64,000 nucleotides of DNA from Streptococcus sanguinis (GTDB lineage: Bacteria > Bacillota > Bacilli > Lactobacillales > Streptococcaceae): contig NZ_CDMW01000001.1 in NCBI RefSeq assembly GCF_001078705.1, positions 690,509 to 754,508 of the forward strand. The letters run 5' to 3'. A program made the translations under genes and the position numbers. Position 1 is the first letter of the stretch. Each line of letters starts with the position of its first letter. Shown here in pieces: positions 46,262 through 54,567 of the stretch. Under the pieces are notes generated by a model, which worked only from the letters and a program-made list of their open reading frames with translations, made no database searches and was not told the origin of the DNA.

Positions 46262-46654
46262 ATGAAGATGCAAATTAGAATAAAAAATCACATCCAACTG
46301 GACGGGCATACCGAGCTAATTGATCAAATCTACGATACGGACTGGACGCAAAAAGGAAACTATCATTATCTGCTATACAAAAATGAAGAAGGAGAGAAAG
46401 TAGTTCTGAAGTTTCACGATAAAGAGTTGGTTATGACCCGCTTTTCTGAGCCTAAGTCTATCATGCGCTTCATCAGTCAAGGGCAGGCGCTGGTTGGCAT
46501 CCATACACCTGTGGGCTTGCAGCAGTTTGTGACCGATACTCCTTTCTATAAGGTTGATTTTACTAATCAAGTTCTGGAACTTCATTATCAGCTAAAAACT
46601 GTTGATGGGGAGCAGATTTTTGCCAGCTATGAAATGGAGATTAGCTGGGGTTAA
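46262..46654 (+). CDS. DUF1934 family protein
   Basis: A 130-residue protein of the DUF1934 (YwiB-like) family, expected to form a small beta-barrel. The family marks are the hydrophilic start with an HIQLDGHTELIDQIYD segment, LKFHDKELVMTRFSEPKS and a PVGLQQFVTDT segment. Function is not known; relatives are lipocalin-like and intracellular, since no signal peptide is present. ATG 46262 and ATG 46268 are both possible. It has its own promoter. Confidence 0.82.
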   Translation: MKMQIRIKNHIQLDGHTELIDQIYDTDWTQKGNYHYLLYKNEEGEKVVLKFHDKELVMTRFSEPKSIMRFISQGQALVGIHTPVGLQQFVTDTPFYKVDFTNQVLELHYQLKTVDGEQIFASYEMEISWG

Positions 46655-46698
46655 CTGCTATCCTCTGAGAAAACTCTTGAAAATCATAATGTTTCCCC

Positions 46699-46726
46699 TT
46701 GCAAAAGCTTGAAAATTTGGTATAAT
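46699..46726 (+). promoter_or_regulatory. Promoter of the riboswitch-controlled ATPase gene
   Basis: TTGCAA (46699-46704) and TGGTATAAT (TATAAT at 46721-46726) are 16 bases apart. Transcription should start just before the aptamer. Confidence 0.7.
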
Positions 46727-46734
46727 AGTTTCTA

Positions 46735-46842
46735 ACTCAAGGGAGTAGCTAACGGAATAACCGTTACAAGGTCGTCAATACGAAAGAAATTTCCGGCCTT
46801 GTATGAAATAGCGAGACTTGTTAATAAACAGGTCTCTTTTTT
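46735..46842 (+). ncRNA. yybP-ykoY manganese riboswitch with terminator
   Basis: The leader shows the conserved features of the manganese-sensing yybP-ykoY aptamer: GGGAGTAGC near the 5' side and GCGAGACTTG near the 3' side, with CAAG (46738-46741) able to pair with CTTG to form P1 and internal helices between (taacgg / ccgtta and aaggtcg with cggcctt). The 3' P1 strand (gagacttgtt, 46813-46822) is also the 5' arm of an intrinsic terminator (partner aacaggtctc, 46827-46836, then six T). The two folds exclude each other, so Mn binding should block termination and switch the gene on. Confidence 0.88.
46813..46842 (+). terminator. Riboswitch-controlled terminator
   Basis: A 10-base stem (gagacttgtt / aacaggtctc, one U-G pair) with loop aata is followed by TTTTTT. 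It shares its 5' arm with the P1 helix of the aptamer. Confidence 0.87.
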
Positions 46843-46939
46843 GTTTCTGACTTTTTGGATATGACTGATGCGGCTCGAGATGGTAAGTCGTAGTGGTCAG
46901 AAAAGTTCAGAAATAAAAGAGGCCAAGAGGAGGAATACA

Positions 46940-49636
46940 TTGTCAAAAGAACAAAAGCGCCAAGCTTTTTACACCCAGAGTCCTGAGGAAATTTTCAAAA
47001 CTTTGGACGCTTCAGAGCAAGGTTTGTCCAGTCAAGAAGCTGCCAAGCGTTTAGCTGATTATGGCCGCAATGAACTGGATGAAGGGGAGAAAAAATCTCT
47101 CTTAATGAAGTTTTTGGAGCAGTTTAAGGATTTGATGATTATCATCTTGTTGGTAGCGGCTGTCTTGTCTGTTGTCACATCAGGTGGTGAAGATATTGCA
47201 GATGCTTTAATCATCTTAGCTGTCGTAATCATCAATGCCATCTTCGGTGTCTATCAGGAGGGCAAGGCTGAAGAAGCGATTGCAGCTCTCAAATCCATGT
47301 CCAGTCCGGCTGCGCGTGTCCTGCGTGATGGCCATGTTACAGAAGTAGATTCTAAAGACTTGGTACCTGGTGATATCGTTAGATTGGAAGCCGGTGATGT
47401 TGTCCCAGCAGATATGCGACTTTTAGAAGCTAATTCACTGAAAATCGAAGAAGCGGCTCTGACAGGTGAGTCTGTGCCGGTTGAGAAAGATTTGACTGTT
47501 GAGGTAGCTGCAGATGCTGGTATTGGCGACCGGGTCAATATGGCCTTCCAAAACTCAAATGTGACCTATGGTCGTGGGGTTGGATTGGTTGTTAATACAG
47601 GGATGTATACGGAAGTAGGCCACATCGCAGGTATGTTGCAGGATGCGGATGAAACGGACACACCGCTCAAGCAAAATCTTAATAGTCTGTCTAAGGTTCT
47701 GACCTATGCTATCTTGGTGATTGCTGCAGTGACTTTTGTAGTCGGTGTCTTCATTCAAGGGAAAAATCCACTGGATGAGCTGATGACCTCTGTAGCCTTG
47801 GCAGTTGCTGCTATTCCAGAAGGCCTGCCTGCTATCGTTACCATCGTGTTGGCTTTGGGAACTCAGGTTTTGGCTAAGCGGAATTCAATTGTCCGTAAGC
47901 TTCCAGCTGTTGAGACTTTGGGATCAACTGAGATTATCGCTTCAGATAAGACTGGTACCCTGACCATGAATAAGATGACGGTCGAAAAAGTCTTTTATGA
48001 CGGAGTCCTGAATGAAGCTGGACAAGATATTGAACTTGGACTGGAGCTGCCGCTCTTACGTTCGGTTGTCTTAGCCAATGATACCAAGATTGACCAAGAA
48101 GGGAAGCTAATTGGTGACCCAACAGAAACAGCCTTTATCCAGTATGCTTTGGACAAGGGCTATGATGTGAAGGCCTTTTTAGAGAAATATCCTCGAGTAG
48201 CTGAGCTGCCCTTTGATTCAGATCGTAAACTCATGTCTACTGTTCATCCATTGCCAGATGGGAAATTCCTTGCGGCAGTAAAGGGAGCACCAGACCAACT
48301 CTTGAAACGCTGTGTTGCTCGTGATAAGGCTGGAGATGTTGCAGCGATTGATGATGCTACTTCACAGTTGATTAAGTCGAACAACTCAGACATGGCTCAC
48401 CAAGCTCTGCGCGTGCTGGCTGGCGGCTACAAGATTATTGATGCAGTTCCGACTGACTTGACATCTGAAAATCTAGAAAATGATTTAATCTTTACTGGTT
48501 TAATCGGTATGATTGACCCAGAACGTGCAGAAGCAGCAGAAGCTGTTCGTGTAGCCAAGGAAGCAGGTATTCGTCCAATTATGATTACCGGTGACCATCA
48601 GGATACAGCAGAAGCTATCGCCAAGCGTTTGGGTATCATCGAAGAAGGAGATACTGAAGACCATGTTCTGACTGGCGCAGAGCTCAATGAGATTTCTGAT
48701 GCAGAATTCGAAAAGGTTGTTGGTCAATACTCTGTCTATGCACGGGTTTCTCCTGAGCATAAGGTACGGATTGTCAAAGCTTGGCAAAACCAAGGTAAGG
48801 TCGTAGCTATGACAGGTGATGGTGTCAATGACGCACCAGCTTTGAAGACAGCCGATATCGGTATCGGTATGGGCATTACAGGTACAGAAGTATCTAAGGG
48901 TGCTTCAGATATCATTTTAGCGGATGACAATTTTGCGACAATAATCGTAGCTGTTGAAGAGGGAAGGAAAATATTTTCTAATATTCAAAAGACTATTCAA
49001 TACCTACTTTCAGCTAATATAGCAGAAGTATTAACGATATTTTTTGCAACGTTATTTGGTTGGGATGTGCTGCAGCCAGTTCACCTACTTTGGATTAACC
49101 TAGTAACAGATACCTTCCCAGCTATTGCTCTGGGAGTTGAACCAGCTGAGCCTGGTGCTATGAATCATAAACCTCGTGGTCGTAAGTCAAGTTTCTTCTC
49201 AGGTGGAGTCATGAATTCAATTATTTATCAAGGTATTCTACAAGCTATGCTAGTCCTGTCAGTCTATGGCTATGCTATTTCGAATCCAGTTCATCTTGGT
49301 AATCAAACTGCTATCCATGCGGACGCTCTGACAATGGCCTTTGCAACTCTTGGCCTCATCCAGCTCTTCCATGCTTATAATGTAAAATCTGTTTACCAAT
49401 CTATCTTTACAGTTGGTCCATTCAAGTCTAAGACCTTCAATTGGTCTATTCTGGTTTCTTTCATCCTATTGATTTCGACTATTGTAATTGATCCACTGGA
49501 AAAGATTTTCCATGTGACCAAGCTGGACTTGTCACAATGGACAGTTGTTCTGATTGGTAGCTTTGCCATGATTGTCATTGTTGAGATTGTTAAGTTCATC
49601 CAACGTAAATTAGGTATGGACAAGAATGCTATTTAA
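46940..49636 (+). CDS. mgtA: P-type cation-transporting ATPase (MgtA/CaxP), Mn/Ca export
   Basis: An 898-residue P2-type ATPase. Motifs: TGESVPVEK, PEGLPAIVT, the phosphorylation site DKTGTLTMNK, KGAPDQL, TGDHQD and MTGDGVNDAPALK; ten membrane helices are expected. Its pneumococcal counterpart (MgtA/CaxP) exports calcium or manganese and is likewise under a manganese riboswitch. The start is TTG 46940 (MSKEQKRQAFYTQSPEE) because AGAGGAGG lies seven bases upstream; the ATG at 46868, 24 codons earlier, has no ribosome site and the extra residues are not conserved as I recall the family. With mntE it gives the cell two manganese exporters. Confidence 0.92.
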   Translation: MSKEQKRQAFYTQSPEEIFKTLDASEQGLSSQEAAKRLADYGRNELDEGEKKSLLMKFLEQFKDLMIIILLVAAVLSVVTSGGEDIADALIILAVVIINAIFGVYQEGKAEEAIAALKSMSSPAARVLRDGHVTEVDSKDLVPGDIVRLEAGDVVPADMRLLEANSLKIEEAALTGESVPVEKDLTVEVAADAGIGDRVNMAFQNSNVTYGRGVGLVVNTGMYTEVGHIAGMLQDADETDTPLKQNLNSLSKVLTYAILVIAAVTFVVGVFIQGKNPLDELMTSVALAVAAIPEGLPAIVTIVLALGTQVLAKRNSIVRKLPAVETLGSTEIIASDKTGTLTMNKMTVEKVFYDGVLNEAGQDIELGLELPLLRSVVLANDTKIDQEGKLIGDPTETAFIQYALDKGYDVKAFLEKYPRVAELPFDSDRKLMSTVHPLPDGKFLAAVKGAPDQLLKRCVARDKAGDVAAIDDATSQLIKSNNSDMAHQALRVLAGGYKIIDAVPTDLTSENLENDLIFTGLIGMIDPERAEAAEAVRVAKEAGIRPIMITGDHQDTAEAIAKRLGIIEEGDTEDHVLTGAELNEISDAEFEKVVGQYSVYARVSPEHKVRIVKAWQNQGKVVAMTGDGVNDAPALKTADIGIGMGITGTEVSKGASDIILADDNFATIIVAVEEGRKIFSNIQKTIQYLLSANIAEVLTIFFATLFGWDVLQPVHLLWINLVTDTFPAIALGVEPAEPGAMNHKPRGRKSSFFSGGVMNSIIYQGILQAMLVLSVYGYAISNPVHLGNQTAIHADALTMAFATLGLIQLFHAYNVKSVYQSIFTVGPFKSKTFNWSILVSFILLISTIVIDPLEKIFHVTKLDLSQWTVVLIGSFAMIVIVEIVKFIQRKLGMDKNAI

Positions 49637-49640
49637 CAGC

Positions 49641-49667
49641 AAAAAGTCATCTGCGGATGGCTTTTTT
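49641..49667 (+). terminator. Terminator after the P-type ATPase gene
   Basis: The stem aaaaagtcatc / gatggcttttt with loop tgcg is followed by a T run. Confidence 0.85.
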
Positions 49668-49741
49668 TATAGCAACCAAGACTTCATTGCTTTTTCCAAT
49701 TTTCGCTCCTGCTTATTAGAAGTCTATGTGCAGTTGGACAG

Positions 49742-49773
49742 CAAAAAACAGCTCTCAGATGAGCTGAGAGCTG
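49742..49773 (-). terminator. Terminator after the metallophosphoesterase gene
   Basis: On the minus strand a perfect 10-base stem (cagctctcag / ctgagagctg) with a 5-base loop is followed by TTTTTT. Confidence 0.85.
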
Positions 49774-49789
49774 CTATTCAACATTTCCA

Positions 49790-50650
49790 TTACTGAACTT
49801 CAATCACTGTTAAAGCATCTCTCAGTTCAGCTGCCAGGTGTTTTTTCTTATAGTCTCGAAATTCGGCTAAATCTTTTATAGCGTTATAACGCTTATGCAA
49901 GCGATACATCTGAGGAATCTGATACTGAGGAAAGTCATTAAAAAAGTTCCGAGTCAGTTCCCATTCACGAATGTAGCCAAGGGGACGCATATGATAGCGA
50001 ACTCCTTCGATAACACGGCTTTGGTGGCGGTGATGGAGATGACCAAAAATCACTTCTTTCACTCTGTATTTGACAAAAAGCTGATGAAAAGCTTGGCTTC
50101 CTAGGAAGGCGTTGAAGCGCTGGAAATAGGGATGGTCGTATAGAAAGTCTTGATGGGGCACAAAATGCAGAGCAACAATAATGGGACCATCTAAAGTCAT
50201 CAGCAGTTTTTCTAACTCTTGCAGCGTCTGAGATGTAATGCTAGGGTCGTCCAGTTGACGCTCCAATCTGCGGTCAAACCAGAAATTAGTCTTAGTTTTC
50301 AGATGCTCTTCTTTGCTTTTTTCTGGAACAAAGCTGTAGTCATACCAGCCAGAAAAGCTGACGAGCTTGGTCTGGCCGAACTGCTGGACCTGAAAATCAT
50401 AGTTTGAAATTTCTTGCTCAGAAAGTCCCAGCATATCGTGATTTCCCAGATTAAAAGAAAGGGGAATCTCTTGCTTCAAAGTTTCAATAAAGGGCAAACT
50501 GATCTTGGTCAGGTCGTTGGATAAATCTCCAGCAATGTGTAGGTGGTCAATCCCTTCCTCTTTTAAAAGCAGTCGAAGAGCTTGGTGCTCAAAATTCCCA
50601 AACTGATTGGAGTCCAGATGGAGGTCGCTCATAAATCCGATTCTTATCAT
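49790..50650 (-). CDS. Calcineurin-like metallophosphoesterase
   Basis: A 286-residue phosphoesterase with all five metal-site motifs: MSDLHLDSN, GDLSND, LGNHD, ALHFVPH and GHLHH. No signal peptide or membrane helix is present, so it acts in the cytoplasm; the substrate is unknown. The ATG has no ribosome-binding site and lies six bases after an extended -10 (TGCTAGACT), the same arrangement as in the HD gene, so a leaderless message is likely. It is a single-gene unit with its own terminator. Confidence 0.87.
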   Translation of the reverse strand: MIRIGFMSDLHLDSNQFGNFEHQALRLLLKEEGIDHLHIAGDLSNDLTKISLPFIETLKQEIPLSFNLGNHDMLGLSEQEISNYDFQVQQFGQTKLVSFSGWYDYSFVPEKSKEEHLKTKTNFWFDRRLERQLDDPSITSQTLQELEKLLMTLDGPIIVALHFVPHQDFLYDHPYFQRFNAFLGSQAFHQLFVKYRVKEVIFGHLHHRHQSRVIEGVRYHMRPLGYIREWELTRNFFNDFPQYQIPQMYRLHKRYNAIKDLAEFRDYKKKHLAAELRDALTVIEVQ

Positions 50651-50656
50651 GGTTTT

Positions 50657-50665
50657 AGTCTAGCA
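50657..50665 (-). promoter_or_regulatory. Extended -10 promoter giving a leaderless mRNA (metallophosphoesterase)
   Basis: On the minus strand TGCTAGACT, then AAAACC, then the ATG. Confidence 0.5.
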
Positions 50666-50926
50666 TATTTTTTAAAAGTTGGAAATGCTTAAGCACCTAT
50701 GGAGAGTCTCCCTTTTTATCAGAACACCTCATAAATTTTCGTAATCTTGTATTTCGTTTATCCATGAATGAAGTCCAGGAAGGCTTGAAATAATTCTTCC
50801 AACCCCATGTCATTATATTACTTTTCTAACAATTAGGTGACAAGGAGTCGCTTGTCTTGCCTAGCTAGGGAAAATCCGATAAAATGTAAGCTGCTGAATG
50901 TGAGATTAGGCAAACTGTTTAATTTA

Positions 50927-50935
50927 TGTTATAAT
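50927..50935 (+). promoter_or_regulatory. Extended -10 promoter for prfB-ftsEX
   Basis: TGTTATAAT lies 26 bases before the ATG of prfB. Confidence 0.6.
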
Positions 50936-50961
50936 TAAACGATATGTGAAAAGAGGTATTT

Positions 50962-52057
50962 ATGGACATTTCAGAAATTCGTCAAAAGATTGACGCAAAT
51001 CGTGAAAAATTAGCTTCTTTCAGGGGGTCTCTTTGACTTAGAAGGTCTGGAAGAAGAAATTGCCATCTTAGAAAATAAGATGACAGAACCCGACTTTTGG
51101 GATGACAACATTGCAGCCCAGAAGACATCTCAAGAGCTGAATGGACTCAAGCAAACCTATGAAAATTTCCATCAGATGACTGAGCTTTTTGATGAATCGG
51201 AAATCTTGCTTGATTTTCTGGCTGAAGATGAGTCGGTTCAAGGAGAGTTGGAAGAAAAGCTGGCTGAACTCGAGAAAATGATGACCAGCTATGAAATGAC
51301 CCTGCTCCTATCTGAGCCTTACGACAATAACAATGCTATCCTTGAAATTCACCCAGGCTCTGGTGGTACAGAGGCCCAGGATTGGGGAGATATGCTGCTG
51401 CGTATGTATACACGCTTTGGCAATGCCAAGGGCTTCAAAGTAGAGGTCTTGGACTATCAAGCTGGTGATGAAGCAGGCATTAAGTCAGTGACTCTTTCGT
51501 TTGAAGGGCCGCACGCTTATGGTCTGCTCAAATCAGAAATGGGAGTCCACCGTTTGGTTCGGATTTCGCCATTTGACTCAGCTAAACGTCGTCATACTTC
51601 CTTTACCTCAGTAGAGGTCATGCCAGAGCTGGATGACACCATTGAGGTGGAAATTCGCGATGACGATATTAAGATGGACACTTTCCGCTCGGGAGGAGCC
51701 GGCGGACAGAATGTCAATAAAGTTTCTACTGGTGTGCGGCTGACCCATATTCCTACAGGAATTGTGGTGCAGTCTACGGTTGACCGGACTCAGTATGGAA
51801 ACCGTGATCGAGCGATGAAGATGCTACAGGCCAAGCTTTATCAGCTAGAGCAAGAGAAACAAGCAGCCGAAGTCGACTCACTCAAGGGAGATAAGAAGGA
51901 AATTTCCTGGGGCAGCCAAATCCGCTCCTATGTCTTTACGCCTTATACCATGGTCAAAGACCATCGGACCAGTTACGAAGTAGCACAGGTGGACAAGGTT
52001 ATGGACGGAGATTTAGATGGTTTCATCGACGCTTATTTGAAATGGCGTTTGAGCTAG
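50962..52057 (+). CDS. prfB: Peptide chain release factor 2, programmed +1 frameshift
   Basis: RF2 recognises UGA and UAA stop codons. The frame opens at ATG 50962 (AAGAGG upstream), runs 24 codons to CTT and meets TGA at 51034-51036. It continues in the +1 frame from GAC at 51035, giving 364 residues in all, the normal RF2 length. The site is the classic autoregulatory one: AGGGGG as internal Shine-Dalgarno (51022-51027), then CTT TGA C. When RF2 is scarce, ribosomes slip and make more RF2. The stop-codon recognition SPF ([11 protein letters not shown]) and catalytic GGQ ([10 protein letters not shown]) motifs are intact. Calling the gene only from a downstream ATG would lose the N-terminal domain. 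ftsE follows 44 bases later. Confidence 0.97.
51022..51037 (+). promoter_or_regulatory. RF2 programmed frameshift site
   Basis: AGGGGG, a 3-base spacer and CTTTGAC form the conserved prfB slippage signal. The in-frame UGA is the codon read by RF2 itself, which makes the site a feedback sensor. Confidence 0.95.
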
Positions 52058-52101
52058 GAAATGCAAGAGATTAGAATTAGATTGAAAGGAAATTTCAATA
52101 G

Positions 52102-52794
52102 ATGTCAATAATTGAAATGAAAGATGTTGTCAAGAAGTATGGCAACGGGACCACTGCCTTACGTAGTGTGTCTATTAACGTAGAACCTGGGGAGTTTGCC
52201 TATATTGTTGGCCCTTCAGGAGCAGGAAAGTCAACTTTTATTCGTTTGCTTTACCGGGAGATAAAGCTGGATAAGGGAAGTCTGAAAGTAGCTGATTTTG
52301 ACCTAGCTAAGATTAAGAAGCGTGATGTTCCAATGCTGCGCCGTCAGGTTGGAGTCGTCTTCCAAGACTATAAACTTCTTCCTAAAAAGACAGTGTATGA
52401 GAATATTGCCTACGCCATGGAAGTTATCGGTGAGCGCCGTCGCAATATTAAAAAGCGGGTTATGGAAGTGCTGGATCTGGTTGGTCTTAAGCACAAGGTT
52501 CGCTCATTCCCTAATGAGCTGTCCGGTGGTGAGCAGCAGCGGATTGCCATTGCGCGTGCTATTGCTAACAACCCTAAAGTCCTGATTGCGGATGAGCCGA
52601 CAGGAAACTTGGACCCAGATAATTCTTGGGAGATTATGAACCTGCTGGAGCGGATTAACCTTCAGGGAACAACTGTCCTGATGGCAACCCACAACAGCCA
52701 GATTGTAAATACTCTGCGTCACCGCGTTATTGCTATTGAAAATGGCCGTGTGGTACGTGATGAAGCGGAAGGAGAATACGGATACGATGATTAG
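52102..52794 (+). CDS. ftsE: Cell division ATP-binding protein FtsE
   Basis: A 230-residue ABC ATPase; FtsE and FtsX form a complex that activates wall hydrolases (PcsB in streptococci) at the division site. Walker A (GPSGAGKST, Lys43), Q-loop, signature LSGGEQQR, Walker B VLIADEP and the switch His (ATHN) are present, and the length is standard. GAAAGGAAA lies before the ATG. The end overlaps ftsX by eight bases. Confidence 0.95.
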   Translation: MSIIEMKDVVKKYGNGTTALRSVSINVEPGEFAYIVGPSGAGKSTFIRLLYREIKLDKGSLKVADFDLAKIKKRDVPMLRRQVGVVFQDYKLLPKKTVYENIAYAMEVIGERRRNIKKRVMEVLDLVGLKHKVRSFPNELSGGEQQRIAIARAIANNPKVLIADEPTGNLDPDNSWEIMNLLERINLQGTTVLMATHNSQIVNTLRHRVIAIENGRVVRDEAEGEYGYDD

Positions 52795-53713
52795 AAGATT
52801 TTTTCGTCATTTGATTGAGTCGCTTAAGAGTCTTACGCGGAATGGTTGGATGACTGTAGCGGCTGTCAGCTCGGTTATGATTACCTTGAGCTTAGTGGCT
52901 GTTTTTGCTTCAGTAATTTTAAATACAGCCAAGCTGGCAAATGATATTTCAAATAATGTCCGCGTCATGGTGTACATGCGTAAGGATGTTGCTGACAATA
53001 GCGAAACGATTGTAAAAGAAGGCCAAACAGTTCAGAATGAGGACTACCATAAGGTCTATGATGCTCTGACTTCTATGAAAAATGTAGATAAGGTTACTTT
53101 TTCTAGTAAGGAAGAACAATATGAGCAGCTGACAGAAACCATGGGTAGCGAGTGGAAGATTTTTGACGGTGATGCCAACCCACTTTACGATGCTTATATT
53201 CTTGAGACCAAGGCACCTAAGTATGTAGAATCTGTTACAAAAGATGCTCGGAAAATTGATGGTGTTTCAGAGGTTCAAAATGGTGGTACCAATACTAAAA
53301 AGCTCTTTGCGCTTTCTAATTTTATCCAAACATGGGGCTTGATTGGTGCAGCGCTTCTAATTTTTGTTGCTGTCCTTCTCATTTCCAATACTATTCGGAT
53401 TACCATTATTTCCCGCAGTCGCGAGATTCAAATCATGCGCTTGGTTGGTGCCAAGAATAGCTATATCCGTGGACCTTTCTTGTTTGAAGGGGCATGGATT
53501 GGCTTGCTAGGGGCAACAATTCCGTCAGTGGCAGTGTATTTTATATACAAAATAGCCTTCCAGACTATGAATAAGAGCCTAGTCGGTCAAGGGCTTTCTA
53601 TGATTGATCCGAAACTCTTTAGTCCGATTATGATAGCAATACTTTTCGTATTGGGTATTCTTATCGGATCGTTGGGATCTGTCTTCTCTATGAGACGCTT
53701 CTTGAAGATTTAA
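52787..53713 (+). CDS. ftsX: Cell division protein FtsX
   Basis: A 308-residue membrane protein with four helices: one near residue 20-45, a large outer domain (about 45-175) that contacts the wall hydrolase, then three helices near 180-205, 225-255 and 278-300. The start at 52787 (MIRRFFRHLIESLK) is the usual FtsX opening and overlaps ftsE; GAAGGAGA lies upstream. A strong convergent terminator follows. Confidence 0.94.
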   Translation: MIRRFFRHLIESLKSLTRNGWMTVAAVSSVMITLSLVAVFASVILNTAKLANDISNNVRVMVYMRKDVADNSETIVKEGQTVQNEDYHKVYDALTSMKNVDKVTFSSKEEQYEQLTETMGSEWKIFDGDANPLYDAYILETKAPKYVESVTKDARKIDGVSEVQNGGTNTKKLFALSNFIQTWGLIGAALLIFVAVLLISNTIRITIISRSREIQIMRLVGAKNSYIRGPFLFEGAWIGLLGATIPSVAVYFIYKIAFQTMNKSLVGQGLSMIDPKLFSPIMIAILFVLGILIGSLGSVFSMRRFLKI

Positions 53714-53719
53714 TAATTC

Positions 53720-53766
53720 ATAACAAAAACAGAGTTTGAAGAATTTCAAACTCTGTTTTTGTTATA
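53720..53766. terminator. Bidirectional terminator after ftsX
   Basis: A perfect stem of about 21 bases, centred on gagtttgaa / ttcaaactc with loop gaat, is flanked by A-rich and T-rich arms. It separates ftsX from the convergent hydrolase gene. Confidence 0.88.
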
Positions 53767-53793
53767 GATAACTATAGATAATTGCTTAAATGC

Positions 53794-54432
53794 TTACTGA
53801 GCTAAAAATGAATTAAAGACTTTTTCATGTGAAATAGTGGTATCATTACCATGACCAGGATAAACAACATAGTCTTTAGGCAATACCAGAAGTTTCTCAC
53901 GAATAGATGTTAGCAATTGAGTCGTATTGCCAGTTGGCAGATCCGTTCGTCCGATGCTTTCCCGAAAGAGTGCATCACCCGTCAAAACAAGGCGATCATC
54001 TGGAAAGACTAGAGAGACACCTCCGATGGAGTGCCCAGGTGTTTGCAATACATAGAAGTGGAAACCACCAAGGTCATAGTCTGTCTCGTAGGAGAAAAAC
54101 TCCTCTGCTGGTCGGCAAATAATATCTTCCATGTCATCATGGCGCGCCAGACCAGATAGGTTATCTGTCGGTGTGTAGAGCCAGCTGCTTTCGCTATCGG
54201 CCACATAGACAGGTGGGGCCGCATAGTGCTCTCGGACCTTTTCTAAACTCATAATATGGTCATAATGGGTGTGGGTTAGGAGAATAGCAATCACAGGCTT
54301 GGTGAGTTCCTCCAGCTTGCGCTCAATCTTTTTCCAGTCGCTGCCAGGATCGACGATTAGGAGGCCTTGATTATTTTCTAAGATATAGGTGTTTTCAAAT
54401 GCAACAAGGTTGGTAATTTTATGAATCTTCAT
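53794..54432 (-). CDS. Metallo-beta-lactamase-fold hydrolase (glyoxalase II-like)
   Basis: A 212-residue MBL-fold protein with the metal motif THTHYDH (near residue 53), PGHSIG, LTGDALF and the final YPGHG. Members of this small cytoplasmic group are often annotated as hydroxyacylglutathione hydrolase; S. sanguinis-like bacteria need not use glutathione for this, so the real thioester substrate is open. GAGGAAA precedes the ATG. It is a single gene, convergent to ftsX and divergent from dinG. Confidence 0.88.
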   Translation of the reverse strand: MKIHKITNLVAFENTYILENNQGLLIVDPGSDWKKIERKLEELTKPVIAILLTHTHYDHIMSLEKVREHYAAPPVYVADSESSWLYTPTDNLSGLARHDDMEDIICRPAEEFFSYETDYDLGGFHFYVLQTPGHSIGGVSLVFPDDRLVLTGDALFRESIGRTDLPTGNTTQLLTSIREKLLVLPKDYVVYPGHGNDTTISHEKVFNSFLAQ

Positions 54433-54549
54433 TTGATTTCCTCGGAAAATGTATTCTGCTATTGAGTGTAACAGAAAAGCTGTTTTTTTGCACAGAATTA
54501 CTTTCTGCGCTTGGGCTGAAAATTTTCAGATGTCTCAGAATGGCTTTTA

Positions 54550-54558
54550 TGATATAAT
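54550..54558 (+). promoter_or_regulatory. Extended -10 promoter close to the dinG start
   Basis: TGATATAAT is followed by nine bases and the ATG. The leader should be about three bases long, without ribosome site. Confidence 0.55.
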
Positions 54559-54567
54559 CATAGCAGT

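Larger units (their letters stand above)
50651..50961. other. Intergenic region between the metallophosphoesterase and prfB
   Basis: About 310 bases without a credible gene. A small hairpin (gacaag / cttgtc around 50839-50856) without T tail and a divergent pair of promoters (50657-50665 minus, 50927-50935 plus) are all I can see. Confidence 0.6.

Noticed and set aside
46868-46939. N-terminal extension of the P-type ATPase from ATG 46868
   Set aside because: No ribosome site precedes it, while AGAGGAGG stands before TTG 46940, which gives the usual protein start.
51080-52057. prfB starting at the downstream ATG 51080
   Set aside because: The complete upstream frameshift signal and the standard RF2 length show that the gene begins at 50962.
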